A stretch of 64,000 nt of DNA from Pseudomonadota bacterium (GTDB taxonomy: Bacteria; Pseudomonadota; Gammaproteobacteria; Steroidobacterales; Woeseiaceae): positions 62,001 to 126,000 of the forward strand of contig JAQCAD010000003.1 in the NCBI GenBank assembly GCA_027621915.1. The letters run 5' to 3'. Positions within the stretch are counted from its first letter, which is position 1, and every line of letters starts with the position of its first letter. The position numbers and the translations under genes were made by a program. Of the stretch, positions 26,398 to 35,829 are shown one piece after another. The notes below the pieces were generated by a model that saw only the letters and a list, made by a program, of their open reading frames with translations, did not search any database and had not been told where the DNA came from.

Positions 26398-27705
26398 ATG
26401 AAACCAATTGAGGTGGCCAACAAAGGCAGGACCTTTGGCGCGTTTGTCGCCAAATGGCTGCTTGCAAGCTGTTTCATTCTGCCCATCTCTAATGTTTCTG
26501 CAGAGATTTTTGATCTTGGTGGAATGTATACCTACCACTATCACGATGGTCGCTATGCGGACTGGGGCGACTACGCGCTTCAGGGTGCGCACATTGCAAT
26601 CGAGGAGGTCAATGCATCAGCCATGCTCGCTGGCGATCAGATTCGCCTGAAGCGCGAGAACACGATTGACTATCACTGCTGGCCCGAAAGTGCCGCCGCA
26701 ATGGCCGAAACACTGATGCAAAAAGATATCCTGGTAATGACCGGAGTCGATTGCAGTGGGCCTGCGGTAGAAATTGCCAAAGTTGCCGCGAAGTATAAGG
26801 TCCCGGCGATTTCGAATGGTGCGAACGCGTCGATGCTGACATCCGTTGAGGATTTCCCCTGGTTTGTACGGGTTGTGACACCGAGCGAAGAATACGAAGG
26901 CTACCTGATTGACGTTGCCGCTCATTTTGGCGTCACCGAGATTGCTTACTTCTATACGACCGACCCCTGGGGCCTCGGCGCAAGGCGCGTGATCCATGAG
27001 TATGCGGAACGGCGTGGCATCCAAATTGGAAAAGAGTATGGTTTTCCGCGCGACACCGACTACGAAACCTTGGAAAAATATATGACAGAAGTGAGGGACG
27101 CCGGCATTCGGCACGTCGTTATCACCGGGCCGACGCCGGACACGGTCAGTGTGTTTCGCGCGCTGTATGCGCTCGACATGAACAAACCAGGAAACAGTTT
27201 TTACGCGGCAGAAATGATATCCGCGGACGAGAGTGCCGACGCGGTAAACGGCAGCCTCGGCTACTTTGCGCCGATGACCATGATTCCGGCATCAGAGAAG
27301 CAGCGGGTATTTCTTCAATCACTGGAAATGCGTCTTGGCCAGGAAGTCGACCCGAATTCCAAAGCTTTCTTCTATGGTGCGCTCAGTTACGACCATATTC
27401 TCGCGGTTGCTCATGCGATCAAATCGATCAAGGACGACGGCAAATCCGTCAATCGCGATAACATGATGACTTATCTGCGTGAGATGGACTTCGACGGCAT
27501 GACCGGTCGCGTATCACTCGTACCCGGGACCAACGACCGGGCCAACATGCCGCTGCAGATATTCAACAGTCACGGCTATAAGGCAGATCAGAAAACGGTA
27601 AATTTCGTTCGTGTCGGAACGGTAAATCCGGAGAGTGGGGAATTGGTGCTCGATGAAAGCGCAATTTTATGGCCTGGTGGCACAAGAACAGCGCCAGGTC
27701 TGTAA
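26398..27705 (+). CDS. Periplasmic binding protein of the branched-chain amino acid type, without its ABC transporter
   Basis: A 435-residue protein with a long signal region (cleavage near SNVSA, about residue 35). It has the type I periplasmic binding fold: TGVDCSGPAVEIAKVAAKYK and PAISNGANASML mark the ligand cleft, EIAYFYTTDPWGLGARRVI the second lobe. No permease or ATPase gene is adjacent, so it may feed a distant transporter or act as a sensor. The ATG at 26398 is used; a GTG two codons earlier is possible. It follows the S9 peptidase by 45 bp, which suggests capture of its products. Confidence 0.85.
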   Translation: MKPIEVANKGRTFGAFVAKWLLASCFILPISNVSAEIFDLGGMYTYHYHDGRYADWGDYALQGAHIAIEEVNASAMLAGDQIRLKRENTIDYHCWPESAAAMAETLMQKDILVMTGVDCSGPAVEIAKVAAKYKVPAISNGANASMLTSVEDFPWFVRVVTPSEEYEGYLIDVAAHFGVTEIAYFYTTDPWGLGARRVIHEYAERRGIQIGKEYGFPRDTDYETLEKYMTEVRDAGIRHVVITGPTPDTVSVFRALYALDMNKPGNSFYAAEMISADESADAVNGSLGYFAPMTMIPASEKQRVFLQSLEMRLGQEVDPNSKAFFYGALSYDHILAVAHAIKSIKDDGKSVNRDNMMTYLREMDFDGMTGRVSLVPGTNDRANMPLQIFNSHGYKADQKTVNFVRVGTVNPESGELVLDESAILWPGGTRTAPGL

Positions 27706-27814
27706 ATCACCAAGCAGGGCCAGTGTCGATCGATGGCACGAGGCGGACGATTCAAGCGCTCGCAGAACTGAATGGTACGCTATGGCTGAGCACACACATT
27801 GCACCGAGGTTTGA

Positions 27815-29101
27815 ATGGCTAGAGTAGCGTTACTGGTATTTTGTGCTGCGATGTCTGTCGCTGCGTCAGCCGCTGACAACGCTGACCGGCCGAACATCGT
27901 GTTGATCATTTCCGACTACATGGGTTATCACGATACCGAACCCTACGGCGCAACTGATGTTCGCACGCCATCGATATTACGCCTGGCATCTGAAGGTGTA
28001 ACGATGACGGATTTTTATGCTGCTGCACCGGTATGCGGACCGTCTCGTGCGGCGTTGTTTACCGGACAATACCCGGCACGAATCGGATTCGAACAGAACA
28101 TTCGAGGGGAGGCAGATGGATTGAGTTCCACAATTCCGTCGTTGCCGCGCTGGTTGAAGAATGCGGGCTACAGAACTGCGCTCCTCGGTAAATGGCATCT
28201 CGGACGCACGCCTGACCTCACGCCGAACGCGCACGGATTTGACGAGTTTATCGGGCATCACGAATGGACAATCGGCTATTACAACCACAAGACTGAGCAA
28301 GGCAAGCCGGGTCTCTTTGAAAATGACCACATTGTTGAACGCGACGGCTATCTGACCGACCTGCTGACTGACGAAGCAGTCAAGTTTATTGATCGCAACC
28401 AGGATCGCCCATTTTTCCTGACGCTTTCCTATAACGCAGCACTACCGCCGTATCAGCCACCCGGCTTGCCGGAATCAAAATGGGGTGAGGGCTGGGACGT
28501 CAATCAAGCGACTCGTGATGACTACGTGCAGATGGTCGAACGCATGGATGAAGGCATAGGTCGGGTGCTGGACACGCTCGACACGCGAGGCCTCACATCA
28601 AACACACTGGTCGTCTACATGTATGATCATGGTGGACGTCACCTGGTGAATTCGGAACCACTGTTTCATGGCTTTGCCAGTTTGTGGGAAGGCGGCATTC
28701 GGATACCGACCATTTTGCGACTGCCTGGTGTAATCCCCTCTAACGAGCGATCGAACATCCCCGGTATTGCAATGGACCTGACGGCGACCATACTGAGCGT
28801 CGCCGGGATTGAGGACACGGCCACGAAGCTGGACGGGCTGAACCTGATTCCAGCGCTTCGCGATGAGCAGCCGCCACCCACTCGACAGTTGTTCTGGCGA
28901 GCAGACCTATACGATTTCGGCAAGCAAAAAGCGATTCGGGACAAAAACTGGAAGTATGTTGAACACGGCAACACGCAATTCCTTTTTGATCTGAATGTCG
29001 ACGCCGGCGAACGACATAACCTGTTCTATAGACAACCCGACACTGTTAAGCGATTGCGAAACGATCTGAACACCTGGATAGAAAGCCTGGCTCGGGAATG
29101 A
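27815..29101 (+). CDS. Exported sulfatase (arylsulfatase family)
   Basis: A 428-residue protein with a signal peptide (cleavage near ASA-AD, residue 20). Cys74 in CGPSRAALFTG is the CxPSR residue that becomes formylglycine. Other family motifs are KWHLG and the metal-site pair in MYDHGG. The first metal motif reads SDYMGYHD, where most sulfatases have DD, so one Asp ligand appears replaced by Tyr. A formylglycine-generating enzyme gene is not in the window. It hydrolyses sulfate esters, probably from algal or host polymers; the substrate is unknown. Confidence 0.9.
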   Translation: MARVALLVFCAAMSVAASAADNADRPNIVLIISDYMGYHDTEPYGATDVRTPSILRLASEGVTMTDFYAAAPVCGPSRAALFTGQYPARIGFEQNIRGEADGLSSTIPSLPRWLKNAGYRTALLGKWHLGRTPDLTPNAHGFDEFIGHHEWTIGYYNHKTEQGKPGLFENDHIVERDGYLTDLLTDEAVKFIDRNQDRPFFLTLSYNAALPPYQPPGLPESKWGEGWDVNQATRDDYVQMVERMDEGIGRVLDTLDTRGLTSNTLVVYMYDHGGRHLVNSEPLFHGFASLWEGGIRIPTILRLPGVIPSNERSNIPGIAMDLTATILSVAGIEDTATKLDGLNLIPALRDEQPPPTRQLFWRADLYDFGKQKAIRDKNWKYVEHGNTQFLFDLNVDAGERHNLFYRQPDTVKRLRNDLNTWIESLARE

Positions 29102-29170
29102 CTGTGACCAGCCGGTAACGGACAAGTATTTTCCGAATATTTTATTTGATTACGCAATTCGAGGTTCGAA

Positions 29171-29710
29171 ATGAAATTAGCTGTTTACAAAGCCAGGGAA
29201 AATTACCTCTTAACGGCGGGTTGTATTCTATTCATGCTGTTCGCGATGACCGGATTGTCACGTGCGCAGGACCCGGCAACCCCGAGCGATGTGGCAACCA
29301 TCGACGGCCTGATCAACGCGTACTATGAAAGTGTCTCGGGTCACCCGGGGAAGAGGGACGGCGAGCGAATGCTGTCGCTATTCATTGGGGGAGGAAAAAT
29401 CAGCATAGGACTGGAAAGTGATGAGCCAACACACGAACTGGCCGAGGACTATCTGCGAACAGAACGATTTCTGACGCTCTCAAGCGATTTTTTTGAGCGC
29501 GAAATCTCGCGCGACGTTCAACGATTCGGGAATATGGCCAACGTAATCAGCACGTATGGCATCAGCGATGCCATGGAGAACACCAAATACACGGCGCGAG
29601 GCGTAACTGTATTCCAATTGGTTCGGCACAGCGATCGATGGTGGATTCTGAGCACGATGTGGCAACGGGAAAGCCCGGAATTTCCATTGCCAGCCGAATT
29701 GCTCGACTAA
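29171..29710 (+). CDS. Exported NTF2-like (SnoaL-like) protein
   Basis: A 179-residue protein with an N-terminal signal region (ILFMLFAMTGLSRAQ, cleavage near residue 35). The mature part has the NTF2-like order: helix (ATIDGLINAYYESVSG), RMLSLFIGGGKI, then strands with ANVISTYGI and FQLVRHSDRWWILSTMWQRE. Such domains bind small ligands or have minor catalytic roles. It lies 69 bp after the sulfatase. Its role is not evident. Confidence 0.72.
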   Translation: MKLAVYKARENYLLTAGCILFMLFAMTGLSRAQDPATPSDVATIDGLINAYYESVSGHPGKRDGERMLSLFIGGGKISIGLESDEPTHELAEDYLRTERFLTLSSDFFEREISRDVQRFGNMANVISTYGISDAMENTKYTARGVTVFQLVRHSDRWWILSTMWQRESPEFPLPAELLD

Positions 29711-29898
29711 ATTTAATTAGCACAGCATGAAAATACAGCTATCAATAATGGCGAGCATATCGATCGGTCGTTCGTTCCAGACCTGATGCCGGCGTTGCTG
29801 GCCGCAAACAATCATTAAATGCCATTGTTACATGGGTAAATCTTGGCGATTTTCACCGTGGGCCGCTACTATTCAGTACTGAAAAGATCGAAGGAGTC

Positions 29899-30438
29899 AT
29901 GATCATGGTTCAGCGTAATAATCAGATCGTTGGAAATGTTGCATCCGGAGTGGCTCTGATGCTTTCGGTTGTTTTGGGTGGGATGTGCCAGGCAGTATTC
30001 GCTCAGGACACTGAGTCCGCGTCCGCCGATACAGTGAAAGAGAACACTGACTATCGAAAGAAATCACTCAACGTATTGCGCCGGGAATTCAACGAGGCTG
30101 AAGAAAATTTCTATGACCTGTTCAACGAAGTCAACAGCAGCGATGATTTCGATGTCGACTGCAAGAATGAGGTACCGCTGGGAGGCCGCAGAAAGGTTCA
30201 TGCGTGTAAAGCGGATTTTCTTTGGAGATATGAAGCTGATCAGGCCGCACAATATAGCAACCAGATTAGTAATACGGCGGGAGGTTCCGCTCTCAACACC
30301 TCGCAAGTAGAGAAGAAGCAAGAGCAGTTGCGGAATGAAATTTCTTCAGCGGTATCCGAATATCCGGAGTTGAAGGAGTCATTTGCTATCTTGGTCAAAG
30401 CAAAAAAGGACTATGACGCCAAGCAAGCTGATCGGTGA
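29899..30438 (+). CDS. Exported coiled-coil hypothetical protein
   Basis: A 179-residue protein with a signal peptide (VALMLSVVLGGMCQAVFAQ). The mature part is charged and helical (KKSLNVLRREFNEAEENFYD; KKQEQLRNEISSAVSEYPEL), with one Cys pair. An AAGGAG ribosome site supports the ATG at 29899, although the ATG at 29905 has better spacing. Its stop overlaps the next gene by 4 bp (GTGA), implying coupling with the phosphodiesterase-like enzyme. Function unknown. Confidence 0.68.
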   Translation: MIMVQRNNQIVGNVASGVALMLSVVLGGMCQAVFAQDTESASADTVKENTDYRKKSLNVLRREFNEAEENFYDLFNEVNSSDDFDVDCKNEVPLGGRRKVHACKADFLWRYEADQAAQYSNQISNTAGGSALNTSQVEKKQEQLRNEISSAVSEYPELKESFAILVKAKKDYDAKQADR

Positions 30439-31607
30439 GTACGCCGACGATGCCGGCTGTCGGAATGGTCTTCGTCGTTCGAAAACTCCAGCTTGCCACT
30501 TTGTTGGTGCTGACTTGCCTGTGGCTTCCTGGCAATTTAGCGAAGGCACAGGAAACTCCTGAAAACCTCGTTCTGGTCACCCTGGATGGCGTCCGCTGGC
30601 AGGAGGTGTTCGGCGGTGTCGACCTGGCGTTGATCGAGGACAAACGCTTCACCAGCGAACCGGAAATTCTGAAGAAGAAGTACTGGCACGAGCAGGAAAT
30701 TCTGCGGCGCAAACAGTTGTTCCCGTTTTTGTGGTCGGTTATCGAATCTCACGGTGTGCTTATCGGTGACAGGAACCGGGGAAGCCGTATCGACGTGTCC
30801 AACGACTGGTGGTTTTCCTACCCGGGCTACAATGAAATCCTGACCGGCAGGGCAGATCCGGCCATCGATTCCAACGACAAGCTATGGAACCCGAACGTCA
30901 CTTTTCTTGAAACACTAAATGGCATGGAGGAATTCAACGGTCGTGTGCTGGCGTTTGGTTCATGGGATGTCTTTCCCTACATCATCAACACCGAGCGTAG
31001 TGGGCTGCCCGTCAATGCAGGTTTTGCTATTGCGACGCCCGCGCAAACGGAAAGAACCGAATGGCTAAATGAGGTTTCTGCGGAAGCACCGAGCTTATGG
31101 TCGACCGTTCGCGCCGATTTCCTCACTAACGGATACGCCACAGAGGCGCTGCAATCTCAGACTCCGCGCGTGGTTTACATTGCATTCGGTGAGACCGATG
31201 ACTTCGCCCACGACGGCAGTTACGATCGTTATGTTGACGCTGCCTATCGTACCGATCAAATGCTGGCAAAACTCTGGAATTGGTTGCAGGCAACTCCTTC
31301 CTATCGCGACCGCACGACGTTGATCATCACTACGGATCATGGCAGAGGGCATACACCGGAGGACTGGACAAGCCACGCGAGTCCTCTGGACGCCGCAAGG
31401 CAGATGACGGGAAGTGATCCTGACGGAATACCCGGATCCAATGAAATCTGGCTCGCGGCAATCGGACCTCATATCAGAACGACCGGACTTGTTAAGGGAC
31501 ATTGGAAACAATCGCAGATCGCAGCTACAGCGCTTGCTTCGCTGCAGCTGGAACCAGCCCAGTTGATGCCACAGGCGGACAAAGCGATAGCGGAGATACT
31601 GCAATGA
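30435..31607 (+). CDS. Exported alkaline-phosphatase-superfamily enzyme (phosphodiesterase/sulfatase-like)
   Basis: A 390-residue protein with a signal region (LATLLVLTCLWLPGNLAKAQ). Metal-site residues of the superfamily are visible: Asp in LVTLDGVRWQ, a likely nucleophile in FSYPGYNEILTG, Asp/His in GETDDFAHDGSYD, the DH of ITTDHGRGH, and a late His in SHAS. It lacks the CxPSR sulfatase signature, so a phosphodiesterase or phosphatase role is more likely. The GTG start overlaps the previous stop by 4 bp; an ATG at 30450 is an alternative. Confidence 0.8.
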   Translation: MSTPTMPAVGMVFVVRKLQLATLLVLTCLWLPGNLAKAQETPENLVLVTLDGVRWQEVFGGVDLALIEDKRFTSEPEILKKKYWHEQEILRRKQLFPFLWSVIESHGVLIGDRNRGSRIDVSNDWWFSYPGYNEILTGRADPAIDSNDKLWNPNVTFLETLNGMEEFNGRVLAFGSWDVFPYIINTERSGLPVNAGFAIATPAQTERTEWLNEVSAEAPSLWSTVRADFLTNGYATEALQSQTPRVVYIAFGETDDFAHDGSYDRYVDAAYRTDQMLAKLWNWLQATPSYRDRTTLIITTDHGRGHTPEDWTSHASPLDAARQMTGSDPDGIPGSNEIWLAAIGPHIRTTGLVKGHWKQSQIAATALASLQLEPAQLMPQADKAIAEILQ

Positions 31608-32258
31608 GCATTGCTCTTGAGTGCTGCTATCACGTCGAGTTTTCGGTGTGCCCTTTTTGCCCGAAAGACAGGAAAGAAAGTGTCGCCATAGTCACACTTT
31701 TGCCTGTAATTATTGGATTTGACCGTTTTTTCGATGTTTTTTTTTGGCTCGCGATTCGGAAAAATTGTGTAGAGCAGATCACATTTTCGCCTCGCCCGGA
31801 ATACGTCGCACGCCGTGCAACAGGCGATAAAGTACTTCGTCGCGCGATGCGACGGGATAGCTCCTCGCGCTCAAATCGCGTCTGTATGCGCGCCGAACCG
31901 TTCGGCCGAAAGCGGACCCTTCAGTTCATCGAGTTCCTAGCCATTTGAGCGACTTCGTTTGCTTGAATGCGAACCTGCAATTTCCAGAATTCACTCTGTT
32001 CTAGTGTCCGCTGTGCTCCCTGGAACTGCTGTTCAATTAGAAATGCTGAATAGGTTTGATGATGATTTAAAGCGGACATTCGCATCGTGACATTCGCGAC
32101 AGCAACTTGCGATACGGAACAGGTATTCGTCGGTAGCGTATTTGTTCTTGCCGTGAGGAAACAGAAGTGATCTCATCAATATCCTGCAGGGTGTTTCGTG
32201 GTCACAGCCGCTACGGGATTCCACCTTTACATGTGTTCGGCAGCGTCAGGAGTACGCC
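31608..32258. other. Gene-free interval
   Basis: 651 bp without a credible gene. The one long frame through the first half (to 31948) lacks a plausible start and reads as low-quality protein (FFDVFFWLAIRK then Arg/Ser-rich). A small palindrome, CGTCGC-GCGAT-GCGACG near 31839-31855, has no T-run after it. The base use changes here, with long T-runs around 31726-31746, which may mark an old junction. Confidence 0.4.
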
Positions 32259-33461
32259 ATGAAGTCTCGATACCTCGCATCCCTGATAGCCATCCTGATT
32301 CTCGGCACGTCACCAGTTATTGCGCAGAGTGAATGGCCGACCCGCGGATGGCCGTTGACGACACCACCGGAGGTCGGCCTCGACGCCAAGATCCTCGCCT
32401 CGTTCGACGCCGACATCGGCGAAGGAAAGTACGGCTACGTTGATTCCATTCTGGTCATTCGCCATGGAAAGGTGGCCTACGAGCGCTACTACGGACACGA
32501 CTACGGCAGCATCTACGGCCTGGAATCGAGAACTCCCGGACCGCTGGTTGTACACGACCCGACCGGACCCTATAACTACTTTAATTCGTGGTGGCATCCC
32601 TACTATCGCGGGGGCGAGCTGCACACGATGCAATCGGTCACGAAGAGCGTCGTCTCGGCTGTGATCGGGATTGCCATTGGACGGAACGAGTTTCCTGCTC
32701 TCGATACGCCGGTCCTCTCCTTTTTCGAACCGGGCAAGGTGGCGAACGTCGATGAACGCAAGCGCCGCATGACGCTCCGGCACCTGCTCACAATGTCGAC
32801 AGGACTCGACTGGGACGAGGACGTTCCTTATGCGGACCCAACAAACACCTTCGCGATTATGGCGGTCTCACCCGACTGGGTGCAGTTCACCATCGATCGA
32901 CCGATGGCGAAGGATCCGGGCAAGTTTTTTCAGTACAACAGCGGCGCCACGCTGATACTGGGACACGTGTTTCGATTGGCCACGGGTAAGGACCTCGAGG
33001 AATATGCCGTGCAGCATTTGTTCACGCCGCTCGGAATTGATGACTACCTCTGGAAGCGCACACCAATGGGACTCGTGGATACCCAGGAAGGTCTCTACGT
33101 CGCTCCGCGCGACATTGCCAAAATTGCATACCTCTACCTGAAGCACGGACGATGGGAAGAACAACAGGTCGTGCCTCAAGAATGGGTGACGGCGTCGGTC
33201 GAACCGAGCGTCAGCGTAACGGATGACCGCAGCATCGAGTATGGTTACAAATGGTGGCTCTACCATTATCAGTACCAGGGAGAAGATCGCGTCGCATTCG
33301 CCGGCGTCGGATTTGGCAACCAACTCCCGATAGTCCTGCCGGAGCTTGACCTCGTTCTGGTCTTCACGGGATGGAACATACTCCCCGATCGGCCCCGCCT
33401 CGGGGCACAGGTCGCAATCGAGCGGATCCTGGAGGCTGTCATCAGAATCAGGCCGAATTGA
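32259..33461 (+). CDS. Exported serine hydrolase, class C beta-lactamase family
   Basis: A 400-residue protein with a signal peptide (LIAILILGTSPVIAQ). The catalytic SxxK is in MQSVTKSVVSA (Ser near residue 128), and the second motif is YNSG. The family includes esterases, D-aminopeptidases and beta-lactamase-like carboxylesterases; true resistance activity cannot be claimed. AGGAG lies upstream of the ATG. It is the last gene before the group II intron. Confidence 0.87.
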   Translation: MKSRYLASLIAILILGTSPVIAQSEWPTRGWPLTTPPEVGLDAKILASFDADIGEGKYGYVDSILVIRHGKVAYERYYGHDYGSIYGLESRTPGPLVVHDPTGPYNYFNSWWHPYYRGGELHTMQSVTKSVVSAVIGIAIGRNEFPALDTPVLSFFEPGKVANVDERKRRMTLRHLLTMSTGLDWDEDVPYADPTNTFAIMAVSPDWVQFTIDRPMAKDPGKFFQYNSGATLILGHVFRLATGKDLEEYAVQHLFTPLGIDDYLWKRTPMGLVDTQEGLYVAPRDIAKIAYLYLKHGRWEEQQVVPQEWVTASVEPSVSVTDDRSIEYGYKWWLYHYQYQGEDRVAFAGVGFGNQLPIVLPELDLVLVFTGWNILPDRPRLGAQVAIERILEAVIRIRPN

Positions 33462-33522
33462 CCCAACCCTTATGACCGCTTTCCGCTAGCAGTCCTTCAA
33501 ACGGATCAAAAGTCGATAGGGT

Positions 33523-33540
33523 GACCGACGGCAGTCGGTC
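33523..33540 (+). other. Hairpin just upstream of the intron insertion site
   Basis: GACCGAC-GGCA-GTCGGTC forms a perfect 7-bp stem and is followed by TATTCTGTT. The intron begins 14 bp after the stem. It may be the terminator of the serine hydrolase gene (62 bp after its stop). Some group II introns insert just behind terminator-like hairpins. Confidence 0.5.
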
Positions 33541-33553
33541 TATTCTGTTGAAA

Positions 33554-35585
33554 GTGCGCCAGGCAAAGCTTGGAGGAGAGGGAAGTTATGTGAAGGAATG
33601 AAGTAACGGAAATCTCCTGAAGCAACCCGGCAGGTTGTAGTTCTGCCCGACAACGGTTGGCCACCGGTCGGAACCGAGTGTTGCGTGGACTGAGGGCGAC
33701 CTCAGCTGCGAAGCGTACACAGGGTGTTGCCAGGCCGCGTGATCCAGCTTCGAAAGGAATATGTTTCGGAGGCCGACACTGTTTTCAAAGTGGAAGGCTG
33801 CACAGCTCGCGTCGTATGGCCTGACGTGAGTTACTCCGCGGAGTCTATGAGCACGGCATGGTTAACGGGTGGGTTGTCCAGGAACCTGGGAGATCTCTCA
33901 CTTTCCGCTGAAGAGTAACGTTGGGGTAGCGTTCAATAAACACCCCGGTCCACGACGTAGCGTGTTGCGTTGCTGGAAGCGAAAAGAACACGCAATCAGC
34001 GGTACGCGACGCCGCAAGGTGTGCGGAGGAAGCGAGAGAAGTCGGAGTCTTCTCATAGTACTGAATAAGCAGGCGAACAGAGCCCAAACGGAGCCTGTGG
34101 AGGGAAGGGGAAGATCGGGTCAGATGCCGCAGAGAATGCGGCGAGTTGCTCAAGGAGGGACAGATGGCAGGAACACTGAGTCCACAAACCATCTCAACGA
34201 AACAACTTGGGCTTGCACAGCGAGCCGAACAGTATCCACACGAGGCGCTTAAAACGCTGTCGCACTTCATTGATCTGGACTGGCTGCGCGAAGCGTTCCG
34301 CCGGACGAGGAAAGATGGAGCGGCAGGTGTTGATGGTCAGTCGGCGGCACAGTATGAAGTCCAGCTTGAAGAAAACCTGTCGAGTTTACTCGACCGACTC
34401 AAGTTAGGGCGCTACCGGGCGCCGCCGGTGAAGCGTGTGTATATCCCGAAAGGTGACGGCAAGCGAGTTCGGCCGATTGGCATCCCGACGCTGGAGGACA
34501 AAGTTCTGCAGCGTGCCGTGGTGATGCTACTGGAACCCATTTACGAGACGCAGTTTAAGGACTGCTCGTTTGGGTTCCGGCCGGCGCGTTCCGCACACCT
34601 TGCGCTTGATCAGCTATGGCAGCAGGTAATGTCGCTGCCCAGTTGTTGGCTGATCGAACTCGATATCGAGAGCTTCTTCGATCGAGTGGATCGCGCGAAG
34701 CTTCGGGAGATGTTGGCTCGCCGGGTGGGTGACGGTGTGATCCGTCGCGTGATCGGGAAATGGCTGAAAGCGGGCGTGCTCGAAGGTGCGCAGCTGAGCC
34801 ATCCCGAACGAGGGACACCTCAAGGTGGTGTGATCTCGCCGTTGCTGGCGAATATCTATCTGCATGAGGTGTTGGATGCGTGGTTCGAAGAGGAAGTCCA
34901 ACCACGTCTTAAAGGCAGGTCTTTTATTGTCCGCTATGCGGATGATGCAGTACTAGGCTTTGCGAATAAGGAAGACGCTGAACGGGTTTATGCGGTGCTG
35001 GCGGAACGCTTTGCGAAGTATGCATTGACGCTGCATCCGGAAAAGACTCGGTTATTGCCGTTTACCCGACCACACTCAAACGATCGACCCCGGGGGGGTC
35101 CCGGGATCAGGCGGTCGTTCGACTTTCTCGGCTTTACGCTGTTCTGGGGACGATCCAGAAAAGGTCACTGGGTGGTTCGACGCAAAACGGCGAAGGACCG
35201 ATTAAGCCGGGCGCTGCGTAACGTCAACACGTGGTGTCGTCGTTATCGACACGCACCTGTTCAGAGGCAATATGCGGCACTGAGTCGCAAGTTACGGGGT
35301 CACTACGCGTACTATGGTGTGACCGGTAACGGTCGTTCGCTTGCGAGCTTCCGTCACCAAGTCGAACGCATCTGGCGCAAGTGGCTGGCGCGACGATCGC
35401 AGCGTGGTAAGTTGCCTTGGGATCGGTTCTCGGTGTTCCTTAAACGCTTCCCTTTACCCCCGGTACGCATTGTTCACAGTTCTTACCGTCACTCAGCAAA
35501 TACCTGACTTGAGGAGCCGGATGCGGGAGTTCCGCACGTCCGGATCTGTGGGAGCCCCAGTGAGCAATCGCTGGGGCGACCCGAC
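33554..35585 (+). mobile_element. Group II intron with maturase
   Basis: The 5' end GTGCGCCAGGC (33554) fits the GUGYG consensus. Ribozyme segments typical of bacterial introns follow, for example GCGAGAGAAGTCGGAGTC near 34032 and AGGAGGGACAG before the ORF. Domain V is 35514-35546 (GAGCCGGATGCGGG, loop, CCGCACGTCCGGATC). A domain VI hairpin (GCCCCAG/CTGGGGC) follows, and the 3' end is set at CCCGAC (35585, uncertain by some bases). About 2.03 kb. The parts needed for splicing appear present, so it may be active. It is placed between genes and interrupts no recognised gene. Confidence 0.88.
34164..35507 (+). CDS. ltrA: Group II intron reverse transcriptase/maturase
   Basis: A 447-residue intron-encoded protein. 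RT blocks are RPIGIPTLEDKVLQRAV, ELDIESFFDRVD, GTPQGGVISPLLANIYL and the active site YADD (VRYADDAVLGF). A maturase-specific domain follows (FDFLGFTLFWGRSRKG ... LSRALRNVNTW; YYGVTGNGRSL). There is no C-terminal HNH endonuclease domain, so target-primed insertion would need another primer, such as the replication fork. The ATG at 34164 has AAGGAGG upstream and is preferred to the TTG at 34146. Confidence 0.95.
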   Translation: MAGTLSPQTISTKQLGLAQRAEQYPHEALKTLSHFIDLDWLREAFRRTRKDGAAGVDGQSAAQYEVQLEENLSSLLDRLKLGRYRAPPVKRVYIPKGDGKRVRPIGIPTLEDKVLQRAVVMLLEPIYETQFKDCSFGFRPARSAHLALDQLWQQVMSLPSCWLIELDIESFFDRVDRAKLREMLARRVGDGVIRRVIGKWLKAGVLEGAQLSHPERGTPQGGVISPLLANIYLHEVLDAWFEEEVQPRLKGRSFIVRYADDAVLGFANKEDAERVYAVLAERFAKYALTLHPEKTRLLPFTRPHSNDRPRGGPGIRRSFDFLGFTLFWGRSRKGHWVVRRKTAKDRLSRALRNVNTWCRRYRHAPVQRQYAALSRKLRGHYAYYGVTGNGRSLASFRHQVERIWRKWLARRSQRGKLPWDRFSVFLKRFPLPPVRIVHSSYRHSANT

Positions 35586-35829
35586 AACTCCGTTCCAGGA
35601 CGACCCGAAAACGTGCAGAATGTTTTTGCTCGCCAGACGCGCATATCAGAGCTGTTTCTTCGGCTACTGTGGCGCTCCAGGACGAACTATCAGCTGATTA
35701 CTACGTCCCCTCTTCATAACTACTGTAAGAAACTGGCCGCAAAACGCAAATGAAATCGTATCGCTTTTCAAAACAGAGTTTTTCAACAGAATAGGCCAGC
35801 AGCGGTCGTTCAGGTTTCGCTAACAGATA

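Noticed and set aside
31502-31948. Open frame of about 148 codons across the end of the phosphodiesterase gene
   Set aside because: It overlaps a well-supported gene in another frame and continues as low-quality Arg/Ser-rich protein without a family match.
33724-33918. Small frame within the intron
   Set aside because: It lies in the ribozyme part (domains I-IV) of the group II intron, where RNA structure explains the sequence.
34164-35507. Reverse transcriptase as a possible retron, DGR or defence RT
   Set aside because: The maturase-specific domain and the surrounding intron RNA, including domain V, identify it as a group II intron protein.
35341-35697. Frame spanning the maturase end and the intron 3' end
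   Set aside because: It crosses domain V and the intron boundary, and overlaps the maturase in another frame.
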